Shown here piece after piece: positions 15,470 to 26,158 of a stretch of DNA of 64,000 nucleotides (position 1 is its first letter; each line of letters opens with the position of its first letter). Made by a program: the position numbers and the translations under genes. A model generated the notes under the pieces. It did not search any database, was not told where the DNA came from, and saw only the letters and a program-made list of their open reading frames with translations. Source of the stretch: Streptomyces sp. NRRL WC-3742 (GTDB taxonomy: Bacteria > Actinomycetota > Actinomycetes > Streptomycetales > Streptomycetaceae); assembly GCF_000720635.1 (NCBI RefSeq), contig NZ_JOCF01000012.1:65844-129843 (forward strand). Reading direction: 5' to 3'.

Positions 15470-16348
15470 ATGATGAGCGTCATGACGCAGGCCCCGCAAG
15501 CCCACTCCACCCCCGTCACCCAACAGCCCGCGAGCCCCGGCGACGTCCGCCGCCACGAGCTGGCCGCGTTCCTGCGCAGCCGCCGCGAGCGCATCGCCCC
15601 CGAGCAGGTGGGCCTGCCCATGACCGGCCGCCGCCGCACCCCGGGCCTGCGCCGCGAGGAGGTCGCGCAGCTCGCCGCCGTCGGGGTCACCTGGTACACG
15701 TGGCTGGAGCAGGGGCGCGCCATCCAGGTGTCCGCCCAGGTGCTGGACGCGGTGGCCCGCACGCTGCTGCTGGACCAGAGCGAGCGCGCCCACCTGTTCA
15801 CCCTCGCCGGCGCCGACGACCCGGCCCCGGTGCGCCAGTGCCTCTCGGTCACCACGGGCGTGCGACTGCTCCTGAAGCAGATGGAGCCCTACCCGGCGGT
15901 GGTGATCAACAGCCGCTACGACGTACTGGCGTACAACCGCACCTACCCCGCCTTCGTCGGCGACCTCGAGGAACTCCCGCCCGAGGACCGCAACCTGCTG
16001 TGGCTGGCGTTCACCCCCTCGCACTTCCGCAAGGTGCTCATCGACTACCGCAGCGAACGGCCCGGCATGGTGGCCCGGTTCCGCTCGGCGATGGCCGACC
16101 ACGGCTCCGAACCGGCCTGGAAGTGCCTGCTGACCCGGCTGCGCAAGGCGTCCCCGGACTTCGAGGAGTCCTGGCAGCAGCACGACGTGGCCCTTCCCGG
16201 CAACGGCGTCAAGCGTTTCCAGGTGCCGGGCGTCGGCCTGCTGAGCTGCGAGTACACCAACTTCTGGCTCGGCCCCTCCCAGGGCACCCGCATGATCGCC
16301 TACACCCCGCTCGACGAGGAGTCCCGCACCCTCATGCAGCGGCTGTAG
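15470..16348 (+). CDS. HTH regulator with MmyB-like ligand-binding domain (292 aa)
   Basis: XRE-type HTH at about residues 30-95 with the diagnostic RRRTPGLRREEVAQLAAVGV, then TWYTWLEQGR. The C-terminal domain (about 110-285) has YPAVVINSRYDVLAYNR and ERPGMVARFRSAMADH, the pattern of the MmyB-like ligand-binding (PAS-like) domain of many actinomycete repressors. These usually sit beside the oxidoreductase or transporter they control, here the MFS pump. Three clustered ATGs (15470, 15473, 15482) compete as start, none with a strong ribosome-binding site. Its end overlaps the convergent next gene by 17 bases. Confidence 0.88.
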   Translation: MMSVMTQAPQAHSTPVTQQPASPGDVRRHELAAFLRSRRERIAPEQVGLPMTGRRRTPGLRREEVAQLAAVGVTWYTWLEQGRAIQVSAQVLDAVARTLLLDQSERAHLFTLAGADDPAPVRQCLSVTTGVRLLLKQMEPYPAVVINSRYDVLAYNRTYPAFVGDLEELPPEDRNLLWLAFTPSHFRKVLIDYRSERPGMVARFRSAMADHGSEPAWKCLLTRLRKASPDFEESWQQHDVALPGNGVKRFQVPGVGLLSCEYTNFWLGPSQGTRMIAYTPLDEESRTLMQRL

Positions 16349-16718
16349 CGCCCGTCCGCCCCAGCAGCACGCACACCGCCGCCAGCGGCAGTTCCACGCA
16401 CCCCGCCATCACCAGCGCCGCCAGCACCTCGTGCCCCGGCCCGGCGAAGGCCACGTCCACCAGCGCGTCCCCCGCCAGCAGCAGGGCCGCGACCGCACCC
16501 ACCCGGGCGGCACCCGCGCTGCGCCGACGCACCAGCGCGTCCAGCCACAGCAGGACGGAGAACTCCGCGAGGTCCAGCACCACCCACGGCGTCTCGTGCC
16601 GGGCGGCGAGCATCAGCAGCCACGGCACCAGGGCGACGGCCGCCACCAGCGGCACCCGGGCGAGGCGGGCGGAGGGGACGTACGACGCCGGGGCGCCGAA
16701 CGCGACGGCGGTGCTCAT
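16332..16718 (-). CDS. Small polytopic membrane protein (128 aa)
   Basis: Four hydrophobic segments (about residues 19-38, 45-60, 70-88, 98-118) separated by short Arg- or Asp-containing loops. The start at 16718 overlaps the stop of the upstream gene (ATGA). A longer upstream extension in the same frame is Gly/Arg-rich and unlikely. Function unknown; it forms a coupled pair with the 186-residue protein and may be its membrane partner. The pair is divergent from the kinase operon. Confidence 0.6.
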   Translation of the reverse strand: MSTAVAFGAPASYVPSARLARVPLVAAVALVPWLLMLAARHETPWVVLDLAEFSVLLWLDALVRRRSAGAARVGAVAALLLAGDALVDVAFAGPGHEVLAALVMAGCVELPLAAVCVLLGRTGATAAA

Positions 16719-17275
16719 CGGGCACCCCCGACCGGCGCGCCCTGCACCCCGCGCACCCGCTCCAGCGGCAGCCGCTCGGCCACACCGGCCTCGGCGACCC
16801 GCACCACCACCGCGCCCACCGGCCCCTGCGCCCACGCCAGCCAGAACTCCCCGGCCACCGTGACCACTTCGGCCGCCACCGCGACCGGCGCCGACCGGAA
16901 CCGCCGCCGCCCGGTGAACTCCACCGCCGGCACCGCCCCGTCCGCCGGCAGCCGCCCCCAGGCCAGCGCCTGCCAGGACCGCGCCGCCCGGGGCCCACCG
17001 GAGGTGGACGGGCAGCGCCGCGCACCCCGCAGCAGCTGCGAGGTCAGCCGCGCCGCGACCAGCACATCGGCCAACTCGCCGTCCTGGTACAGCTCCAGCG
17101 CCGCCCGCCCCCGGTTCGGCCGCACACAGCGGACCGACCAGGGGCCGACGCCGGCCGGCAGCGCACCCTCCGGCCCCGCCGCAGGGCGCAGCCCGCCCTC
17201 GGGGACACCCCCGTGACCCCCGAGGGCGGGCCGCCGGTGCGGCGGGGTGGCGGAGTGCGAAGCGGTCGTCGTCAT
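16715..17275 (-). CDS. Hypothetical protein (186 aa), partner of the membrane protein
   Basis: Starts MTTTASHSATPP, then a low-complexity Gly/Pro/Arg linker to about residue 45. A soluble domain follows, with hydrophobic strands (SVRCVRPNRGRAALELYQDG, AVVVRVAEAGVAERLPLERV). No signal peptide and no recognised family. The start was chosen at 17275 because GGGAG lies about ten bases upstream; an earlier Met at 17323 lacks a site. It is separated from the divergent histidine kinase by 135 bases, which contain the likely shared control region with a TAGCTAGCTA element. Confidence 0.5.
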   Translation of the reverse strand: MTTTASHSATPPHRRPALGGHGGVPEGGLRPAAGPEGALPAGVGPWSVRCVRPNRGRAALELYQDGELADVLVAARLTSQLLRGARRCPSTSGGPRAARSWQALAWGRLPADGAVPAVEFTGRRRFRSAPVAVAAEVVTVAGEFWLAWAQGPVGAVVVRVAEAGVAERLPLERVRGVQGAPVGGAR

Positions 17276-17410
17276 GCCGTCAAGGCTCCCGCCCCACGGG
17301 GGTCGTTGTCGGTGGTGCTCCACACCGAAACGGGGGTGTAGCTAGCTACACCCCCACCCGGAACCCCCCTTCATGGTGGTCCCTGATCTTCGGGTTCTAC
17401 GCTGTCGGCC

Positions 17411-18631
17411 ATGACCTCCACCACGTTGCGCCGGGCGCTCGTCAGGAGCCTGGGGCGCCCACCGTGGTCGCCCGGGGTCTGGCGGGACACCCGCTTCACC
17501 GCCGCCGGCATACCCCTGGCCGTCCCGGTCTGGACGGCCGTCCTCTCACCCGACACGGTCCTGCCGGTCCTCGCCCTCATGCTGACCTGCGCCCGCCTGC
17601 TGACCGCCGCCCAGCGCGGACGGCTGCGCGCCCTGTACGGCGTCGAGGTGCCGCCGCCCAGCGCCTCCCTCACCTGGCGGATCGGCCCGCTGCGCCTGGG
17701 CCTGAACTGGCGTCAGTTCGTGCACCACCTCCTGGTCGGCCCCGTCCTCGCCGCCGGAGCCCTGGGCGTCGTCTACCTCTGGGGCGTCGCCCTCACCCTC
17801 ACCACCCTCTACGCCTGGGTCTGGCTGCTGCCGGCCGACGCCGGGGTGCGCCACGACCTGGCCGGCCTGGACGTCCTGCTCGTCGTGGTCGGCGTCGTAC
17901 TGATCGTCGTGACGCCCTGGCTCACCGCCGCCCTGGCCTGGCTGGAGGTCTTCGCCGCGCAGAAGCTGCTGGGCCCGAACCGCGCGGAGGCACTGGAGCG
18001 CCGCGTCGAGGAGATCGCCGAGAGCCGGGCCGGCCTGGTCGACGCCGTCGACGCCGAACGCCGCCGCATCGAACGCGATCTGCACGACGGCGCCCAGCAG
18101 CGCCTCACCTCCCTCGCGATGAACCTGGGCCTGGCCAAGCGCACCCTCAAGGACGTCCCGCCCGAGGTCATGCAGGTCATCGAGGACGCGCACGCCGAGG
18201 CCCAGGCGGCCATCGACGAGCTGCGCGACCTGGTCCGGGGCCTGCACCCCGCCGTCCTGGAGGACCGGGGCCTGGACGCCGCCCTCTCCGGCATCGCCGC
18301 CCGCGCGCCCCTGCCGGTGCGCCTGGACGTCGAGCTCTCCGAGCGGATCGCCCCGACCGTCGAGGCCGTCGCCTACTTCACCGTCTCCGAGGCCCTCACC
18401 AACGTGGCCAAGCACGCCCGCGCCGCCTCCGTCGACGTCTCGGTGCGTACGGACGGCGGCCGGCTGCGCCTGGTCATCAGCGACGACGGCGTGGGCGGCG
18501 CCGACGCCTCGCGCGGCACCGGGCTCACCGGACTGCGCAAGCGCGCCGCCTCCGTCGACGGAACCCTGTCCGTAGTCAGCCCCCTCGGGGGCCCCACCAC
18601 CATCTCCGTGGAGTTGCCGTGCGCGCTGTGA
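17411..18631 (+). CDS. Two-component sensor histidine kinase, HisKA_3 type (406 aa)
   Basis: N-terminal half has four to five membrane helices (among them VLPVLALMLTCARLL, LVGPVLAAGALGVVYLWG, LLVVVGVVLIVVTPW) with little extracytoplasmic loop, suggesting sensing within or at the membrane. The H-box ERRRIERDLHDGAQQRL places the phosphorylated His at residue 225. The HATPase domain has ALTNVAKHARA (N box) and DDGVGGAD (G1). This is the NarL/LiaS-type kinase family. The next gene overlaps it by 13 bases, so kinase and regulator are a coupled pair. Confidence 0.93.
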   Translation: MTSTTLRRALVRSLGRPPWSPGVWRDTRFTAAGIPLAVPVWTAVLSPDTVLPVLALMLTCARLLTAAQRGRLRALYGVEVPPPSASLTWRIGPLRLGLNWRQFVHHLLVGPVLAAGALGVVYLWGVALTLTTLYAWVWLLPADAGVRHDLAGLDVLLVVVGVVLIVVTPWLTAALAWLEVFAAQKLLGPNRAEALERRVEEIAESRAGLVDAVDAERRRIERDLHDGAQQRLTSLAMNLGLAKRTLKDVPPEVMQVIEDAHAEAQAAIDELRDLVRGLHPAVLEDRGLDAALSGIAARAPLPVRLDVELSERIAPTVEAVAYFTVSEALTNVAKHARAASVDVSVRTDGGRLRLVISDDGVGGADASRGTGLTGLRKRAASVDGTLSVVSPLGGPTTISVELPCAL

Positions 18632-19269
18632 TCGCCGAGGACTCGGTCCTGCTGAGGGTCGGCCTGGTCAAGGTCCTGGAGGCGGTGGGCTTCGAGGTCG
18701 TCGCCGCCGTCGGGGACGCCGTCGAACTGCTGGCCGCCGTCGAGGAGCACCTCCCCGACGTGGTGGTCGCCGACGTACGGATGCCCCCGGGCTTCCACGA
18801 CGAGGGCGTCAAGGCCGCCATGATCATCCGCCGCCAGTGGCCCCAGGTCGCCGTGCTGCTGCTCTCCCAGTTCGTCGAGGAGCGCTACGCCGCCGACCTC
18901 CTGGCCACCAACACCAGCGGCGTCGGCTACCTGCTCAAGCAGCGCGTCGCCAACGTGGACGACTTCGTGGAGGCGCTCCAGCGCGTCGCCGCGGGCGGCA
19001 CCGCCCTGGACCCGGAGGTCGTCGCCCAGCTGCTGGTGCGCCGCAAGAACGACCCGCTGGAGAAGCTGACCCCGCGCGAGCGCGACGTCCTCGGGCTGAT
19101 GGCGGAGGGCCGCTCAAACGCGGCCATCGCCGCGGCCCTGGTGGTCAGCGACAGCGCGGTGGCCAAGCACATCAACTCGATCCTCACCAAGCTCGACCTC
19201 CCGCCGACGGACGAGAGCCACCGCCGGGTGATGGCGGTGCTGCGCTTCCTGGAGGTGGGGGGAGCGTGA
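18619..19269 (+). CDS. LuxR/NarL-type response regulator (216 aa)
   Basis: Receiver domain with the acidic pair ED at the N-terminus (VIAEDS), phospho-acceptor Asp in VVVADVRMPPG and the conserved Lys in GYLLKQRV. The C-terminal LuxR HTH reads LTPRERDVLGLMAEGRSNAAIAAALVVSDSAVAKHINSI in sequence. It should receive phosphate from the kinase encoded just upstream and activate transcription as a dimer. The start is GTG at 18619 inside the kinase gene; a second GTG at 18628 is possible. Its stop overlaps the next gene's GTG by 4 bases. Confidence 0.93.
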   Translation: MRAVIAEDSVLLRVGLVKVLEAVGFEVVAAVGDAVELLAAVEEHLPDVVVADVRMPPGFHDEGVKAAMIIRRQWPQVAVLLLSQFVEERYAADLLATNTSGVGYLLKQRVANVDDFVEALQRVAAGGTALDPEVVAQLLVRRKNDPLEKLTPRERDVLGLMAEGRSNAAIAAALVVSDSAVAKHINSILTKLDLPPTDESHRRVMAVLRFLEVGGA

Positions 19270-20129
19270 CCGCCCCGACAGACCCGACCGGCCGGACTGC
19301 CCCGACAGACCCGACCACCCGGACCGAACGGACCACCCGGATCGACCGGACCGCCCGGACCACCCGGATCTGGCGGATCACCGGCGTGGTCACCGTGCTC
19401 GTCGTCCTGGTCACGGGCGCGGGGCAGACCCTCGCCGTCGTGGCCAAACAGGAACGCGTCGAGGACACGGTGTACCCCGTCGCCGTCCACCGGATCCAGC
19501 TGGTGACGGGCAGCGCGTCCGTGCGCATCAGGCCGGGTTCGGACGGCCAGGTCCTGCTGACCAAGACTCTCGACTGGACGGTGAGCGAGCCGAAGGTGAA
19601 GGTCGATGTCAGCGCCGCCGGGGTGATGAACGTCGACGTCCAGTGCCGGCGCCAGCTCTCCTTCTACAACTGCGGAGCCCAGATCGACCTGAAGGTGCCG
19701 CCCGGCGTCGAGGTCGGCGGCCTGGTCACCTCGGGCAGCGTCGAGCTGGAGGACCTCACCGGGCCCGTCGCCCTGGAGGGCACCTCCGGGGCGATCAACC
19801 TGAACCGCCTCACCGGCCCGGTGCACGCCAGGACCACCTCCGGCATGGTGCAGGGCAGCGAGCTCAAGTCGAACAGGGTGGAGGCGACCAGCGACTCCGG
19901 CTCGGTGCAGCTGGACTTCGCCACCGCGCCCGCGAACGTCAACGCGACCACGAACTCCGGCTCGGTGACCGTGACCCTGCCCAGGGACAGCCACTACAGG
20001 ATCAACAGCAGGACGGGCTCCGGCAGCAGCCAGATCGACGGGTCGCTGGGGGACGCCTCCAGCCCGAACAGCCTGGTGGCCGCGGTCGGCTCGGGCTCGC
20101 TGCAGATCGGCTACAACAGCGGCCGGTAG
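19266..20129 (+). CDS. DUF4097-type beta-helical membrane-anchored protein (287 aa)
   Basis: Starts at the GTG that overlaps the regulator stop (GTGA). Residues 2-36 are a Thr/Arg/Pro low-complexity repeat (TDPTGRTAPTDPTTRTERTT). One hydrophobic helix follows (about 40-60, ITGVVTVLVVLVTGAGQTLAV), then a 200-residue domain of short repeats such as TSGSVELEDLTGPVALEG and TTNSGSVTVTLPRD, the adhesin-like DUF4097 beta-solenoid. It is probably exposed outside the membrane. Co-transcription with the kinase and regulator suggests an envelope-stress output or sensor partner. Confidence 0.82.
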   Translation: MTAPTDPTGRTAPTDPTTRTERTTRIDRTARTTRIWRITGVVTVLVVLVTGAGQTLAVVAKQERVEDTVYPVAVHRIQLVTGSASVRIRPGSDGQVLLTKTLDWTVSEPKVKVDVSAAGVMNVDVQCRRQLSFYNCGAQIDLKVPPGVEVGGLVTSGSVELEDLTGPVALEGTSGAINLNRLTGPVHARTTSGMVQGSELKSNRVEATSDSGSVQLDFATAPANVNATTNSGSVTVTLPRDSHYRINSRTGSGSSQIDGSLGDASSPNSLVAAVGSGSLQIGYNSGR

Positions 20130-20226
20130 GCGAGGGCCGTCGGCCGGGAGAGGAAGGGGAGGAAACGGCTGACCCGAGTGGGGGACAATGGAGAGTCCCG
20201 TCCCCGATCCGAGGTCAGCCGCGCCC

Positions 20227-21420
20227 ATGACAGCCACGCCCGCCCCCACCGCGCCCGGCACCGCACCGAGCGCCGCGCCCGACTCCGAGTTCGCGCCGCT
20301 GGACCTCGGCCCGATCCGGGTGTGGCCGCCGGTCGTGCTGGCCCCGATGGCCGGGATCACCAACGCCCCCTTCCGCACCCTGTGCCGCGAGCAGAGCGGC
20401 GGCAAGGGCCTGTTCGTCTCCGAGATGATCACCACCCGGGCGCTGGTCGAGCGCAACGCCAAGACCATGCAGCTGATCAAGTTCGACGCGAGCGAGAAGC
20501 CCCGCTCGATCCAGCTGTACGGCGTCGACCCGGTGACCGTCGGCAAGGCCGCCCGGATGATCTCGGACGAGGGCCTGGCCGACCACATCGACCTCAACTT
20601 CGGCTGCCCCGTCCCCAAGGTCACCCGCAAGGGCGGCGGCTCGGCCCTGCCGTACAAGCGCAACCTGCTGCGCGAGATCCTGCGCGAGGCCGTGGCCAAC
20701 GCCGGGGACCTGCCGGTGACCATGAAGATGCGCAAGGGCATCGACGACGACCACCTCACCTACCTGGACGCCGGCCGCATAGGCGCCGAGGAGGGCGTGG
20801 CCGCGATCGCCCTGCACGGGCGCACTGCCGCCCAGCACTACGGCGGTACGGCCGACTGGTCGGCGATCGCCCGGCTGCGCGAGTCCGTCCCGGCGCACGT
20901 CCCGGTGCTCGGCAACGGGGACATCTGGTCGGCCGAGGACGCGCTGCGGATGATGCGCGGGACCGGCTGCGACGGCGTGGTGGTGGGCCGCGGCTGCCTG
21001 GGCCGGCCGTGGCTGTTCAAGGACCTGGTGGCGATCTTCGAGGGCGACGTGGACCACGCCCGCCCGGACTTCGGGTACGTGGCGCGGGCGATGGTGCGCC
21101 ACGCCCAGCTGCTCGGCGAGTGGATGGGGGACGAGACCCGCGGCGTGGTCGACTTCCGCAAGCACGTCGCCTGGTACACCAAGGGCTTCTCGGTCGGCTC
21201 CGAGCTGCGGGTGAGGCTCGCCAACTCCTCCTCCCTGGCCGAACTGGCCGAAACCCTCGCCCAGGTGGAGCAGACCCAGACCTGGCCGATCGGCGCGGAC
21301 GGCCCCCGGGGCCGCACCAGCGGCAACGGCCGGGTGGTCCTGCCCGAGGGGTGGTTGGACGATCCGTACGACTGCGCCCGCCCCGGCGAAGATGCCGAAT
21401 CGGACACCTCCGGCGGATGA
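20227..21420 (+). CDS. dusB: tRNA-dihydrouridine synthase
   Basis: Reduces uridines in the D-loop of tRNA with FMN and NADPH. The TIM-barrel signature is complete: VVLAPMAGITNAPFRTLCRE, IDLNFGCPVPKVTRKGGGSAL with the catalytic Cys in GCP, MKMRKG, ALHGRTAAQHYGG and GNGDIWSAEDA. The C-terminal helical domain (VRHAQLLGEWMGD, DFRKHVAWYTKG) binds tRNA. Start at ATG 20227 has GAGG twelve bases upstream; an ATG at 20188 preceded by GGGGGA would add 13 residues, and I cannot decide firmly. The product is larger than most DusB because of a Pro/Ala-rich N-terminus and a C-terminal tail. Confidence 0.93.
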   Translation: MTATPAPTAPGTAPSAAPDSEFAPLDLGPIRVWPPVVLAPMAGITNAPFRTLCREQSGGKGLFVSEMITTRALVERNAKTMQLIKFDASEKPRSIQLYGVDPVTVGKAARMISDEGLADHIDLNFGCPVPKVTRKGGGSALPYKRNLLREILREAVANAGDLPVTMKMRKGIDDDHLTYLDAGRIGAEEGVAAIALHGRTAAQHYGGTADWSAIARLRESVPAHVPVLGNGDIWSAEDALRMMRGTGCDGVVVGRGCLGRPWLFKDLVAIFEGDVDHARPDFGYVARAMVRHAQLLGEWMGDETRGVVDFRKHVAWYTKGFSVGSELRVRLANSSSLAELAETLAQVEQTQTWPIGADGPRGRTSGNGRVVLPEGWLDDPYDCARPGEDAESDTSGG

Positions 21421-21472
21421 GCTAGCCGAAGTGGCGAAGTGGCCCCTTTCGGGCCTCTGGCCATCAAGGACC

Positions 21473-21510
21473 AGCCCTCTTGTCCATTCTGGACAGGAGG
21501 GCTCCTTTTC
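21473..21510 (+). terminator. Terminator downstream of dusB
   Basis: Stem AGCCCTCTTGTCCA / TGGACAGGAGGGCT with one mismatch and a TTC loop, followed by CCTTTTC. This is a well-formed intrinsic terminator with a short T-tract. Confidence 0.8.
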
Positions 21511-21973
21511 GGCGTGATCATATGACTCAAGGTGCGCGAACCGCCGCGCAGTGTGAGGATGGGCCCCGCTCGATCGGTGAGATGCGCTGGTGACGCTGAC
21601 CACATGCGGGGTCGACTGACGCCCGGCCAGTGGACGAATTGGACAGGTCGGCCATGGATCGCTTCCCGAAGCCGGGTGGCCGGAGTTCGGCCGATCGGGT
21701 GCAGGAAATCAAGCCGGGGAAACACGAGGGGCGATCAGCCACCACTCTGCGTCCGGTTGGTGTGATCCTCGTGTTGCGACGCGTTCAAGACTTGAACGCA
21801 GCATCGCGTCAGCCGGACGATTTCACCAACAGAGGTGAACACCTTTATGTGCATTCGATCTAGCGGGTTACCCCGCGGTACCGGCCTCGTGTGGCCTATT
21901 CAGGGCAGAGAAGTGCCTTCGAAATGGGTATGTTCTCCGGCGTCAGGGCAACCGCGTTCGAGGAGACCTTCCC
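21511..21973. promoter_or_regulatory. Long upstream region of ppdK with a 19-bp palindrome
   Basis: No credible gene. At 21781-21799 there is a perfect dyad GCGTTCAAG-A-CTTGAACGC. Further on the sequence is relatively AT-rich for this genome (AACACCTTTATGTGCATTCG, about 21839-21858). The dyad lies 175 bases before the ppdK start and contains TTGAAC, which could serve as a -35; no -10 at 17 bases is clear. A GAGGAGACC ribosome-binding site precedes the GTG start of ppdK. Confidence 0.5.
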
Positions 21974-24682
<2,709 letters not shown>

Positions 24683-24786
24683 GGAGGGTAGGCATCCCCA
24701 CCTCGCGCGGACTCGACTGACCGCTCATCCCTCCCGTCGGGAGGGCGTACACCGGAGCTCGGCGCAGGAGAACCGGCGTACGTGAC

Positions 24787-24832
24787 ACGGCCGGGCGGGA
24801 ACGGACAACGGCGTCCGTTCCCGCCCGGCCGT
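24787..24832. terminator. Strong hairpin terminator after ppdK
   Basis: Perfect 20-nt arms (left ACGGCCGGGCGGGAACGGAC, right its complement) around the loop AACGGC. It lies 104 bases beyond the ppdK stop and directly abuts the palindromic array at 24834. Confidence 0.85.
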
Positions 24833-24833
24833 T

Positions 24834-24881
24834 ACTACTTCCGTAGTGGCACTACTGCGGTAGTGCCACTACTCGCGTAGT
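24834..24881. repeat. Palindromic array B (GTAGTG-S-CACTAC units, 17-nt period)
   Basis: Reads ACTAC, TTCC, GTAGTGGCACTAC, TGCG, GTAGTGCCACTAC, TCGC, GTAGT. Same 13-nt palindromic units and 4-nt spacers as the arrays at 13.8 kb, with the same 17-nt period. The outer spacers (TTCC, TCGC) are not complementary, so only the inner 13-nt arms pair around TGCG. Confidence 0.88.
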
Positions 24882-25002
24882 CCCGCGCCCGCGCGGACGT
24901 GTGGACACGCTGATGCGTGGACGTTCGGACGCGCGGACGTGTGGCCTCCACCACGCGTGTACCTGATCGGACGCGGCGCCCGCGCCTGCCAAGCTGGGGC
25001 GC

Positions 25003-25521
25003 ATGACCAGACGCAAGAGCCCGCTCCTCGTCGTGGCCGTCCTGATCCTGGCGGCCCTGGCCGGAGTCGGCTACCTCCTCGCCGGCAAGGGCGGCGGCAG
25101 CCACCCCAAGGCTGCCGCGACCTCCACCGCCACCGCGGGCACCTCGGGCACCTCGGCCCCCAAGCCCTCCGCGCCCAAGCCCACCCCGCCGCCCGGCGGT
25201 GGCGGCGGCGCCGGCACCTGGGTCCCCGCCGACCCCGCGCTGGCCGACGTCTGCCGCACCAAGCTCCCCAGCCAGGCCCAGGACACCCTCGCCCTGATCG
25301 CCAAGAACGGGCCCTACCCGTACAACCGGGACGGCATCGTCTTCGAGAACCGCGAGAGCCGGCTGCCGAAGAAGACGGACGGCTACTACCACGAGTTCAC
25401 CGTCGTCACCCCGGGCTCCAACGACCGCGGCACCCGACGGGTCGTCACCGGCGGCTCCGGCGAGCAGTACTGGTCCCCGGACCACTACGCCACCTTCCAG
25501 GAGATCGACCCCCGCTGCTGA
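25003..25521 (+). CDS. Secreted guanyl-specific ribonuclease, RNase Sa/barnase family (172 aa)
   Basis: N-terminal signal or signal anchor (RRKSPLLVVAVLILAALAGVGYLLA), then a long Ala/Thr/Pro/Gly linker (residues 30-72) and the microbial RNase domain. FENRESRLPK, YYHEFTVVTPGSNDRGTRRV and DHYATFQEIDPRC match Streptomyces RNase Sa closely. The catalytic triad of general base Glu131, Arg146 and His161 is intact, and the Cys pair (near 85 and 172) should form the single disulphide. It cleaves RNA after G. No barstar-like inhibitor gene adjoins it, which fits a wall-attached or secreted enzyme. Confidence 0.93.
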   Translation: MTRRKSPLLVVAVLILAALAGVGYLLAGKGGGSHPKAAATSTATAGTSGTSAPKPSAPKPTPPPGGGGGAGTWVPADPALADVCRTKLPSQAQDTLALIAKNGPYPYNRDGIVFENRESRLPKKTDGYYHEFTVVTPGSNDRGTRRVVTGGSGEQYWSPDHYATFQEIDPRC

Positions 25522-25622
25522 CCCGCGCCCCCGGCTTCCCGGCCCCCGCCTCCTTCTCCCGGAGCGGGGGCCGCGCCGTATCCCTCACGTCCGGCCGGCC
25601 GCCTCCCCTTCCCGCCGGAATG

Positions 25623-25643
25623 TACTTTCCAACTAGGAAAGTA
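25623..25643. promoter_or_regulatory. Operator TACTTTCC-N5-GGAAAGTA
   Basis: Perfect 8-nt arms with a 5-nt spacer (AACTA), 42 bases before the start of the membrane protein whose coupled downstream gene encodes a winged-helix regulator. It stands out as AT-rich in this sequence. It is well placed for autorepression of the two-gene operon. Confidence 0.65.
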
Positions 25644-25684
25644 TGTGCCATTCTGAAACCACCATCACCGACGAGGGGGCTGCC

Positions 25685-26158
25685 ATGAGTGATTCCGTTC
25701 CCACACCGCTTCCCGCCGCCGAGGCGCTGCGCCTGGCCGAGCGGGCCGACGCGGCCGCCCGACGGCCGGGAGAGCTGCCCGGCTGGTACGGCCCGGCCTT
25801 CGCCTTCGCCTTCACCGCCTACGGGCTGGGGATCGGCCAGGTCATCGAGGCCCGGCAGTTCGCCATGATCGCCGCGCTTGCGGGCGGCTTCGCCGCCCTG
25901 ACCGGAGTCCTCGCCCGGGTCGCCGTGCGCAGCGACGGCATCGTCCGCCGGGGCGTGCCGGACGGTATCGCGGGCCCGGTCGCGCTGGCGGTCCTCGCGG
26001 TCTGCGCCGCGTCGGCGGCCGGGATGGTGCTCGCCTGGCAGTCCGGCGGCGGCCCGCGCTGGATCGGCGGAGCCGCCGGGCTCGCGGCCGGCCTGACCTT
26101 CTGGGCGGGCACCAACCGGCTCGGCCGCCGGGTCCGGCGCCTGCAGGAGGCCGGCTGA
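25685..26158 (+). CDS. Four-helix membrane protein (157 aa)
   Basis: An N-terminal cytoplasmic helix (LPAAEALRLAERADAAARRP) is followed by four membrane segments arranged as two pairs: YGPAFAFAFTAYGLGIGQV, FAMIAALAGGFAALTGVLA, VALAVLAVCAASAAGMVLA and WIGGAAGLAAGLTFWAG. It ends in a basic LGRRVRRLQEAG. The start is ATG 25685 with GAGGGGG upstream; an earlier in-frame Met overlaps the operator. Unknown transport or sensing function. Stop and next start share one base (TGATG), so it is coupled to its regulator. Confidence 0.75.
   Translation: MSDSVPTPLPAAEALRLAERADAAARRPGELPGWYGPAFAFAFTAYGLGIGQVIEARQFAMIAALAGGFAALTGVLARVAVRSDGIVRRGVPDGIAGPVALAVLAVCAASAAGMVLAWQSGGGPRWIGGAAGLAAGLTFWAGTNRLGRRVRRLQEAG

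Noticed and set aside
19270..19370. Thr/Arg-rich repeat as an independent DNA repeat
   Set aside because: It is in frame at the start of the DUF4097 gene and is best read as a low-complexity cytoplasmic N-terminus.
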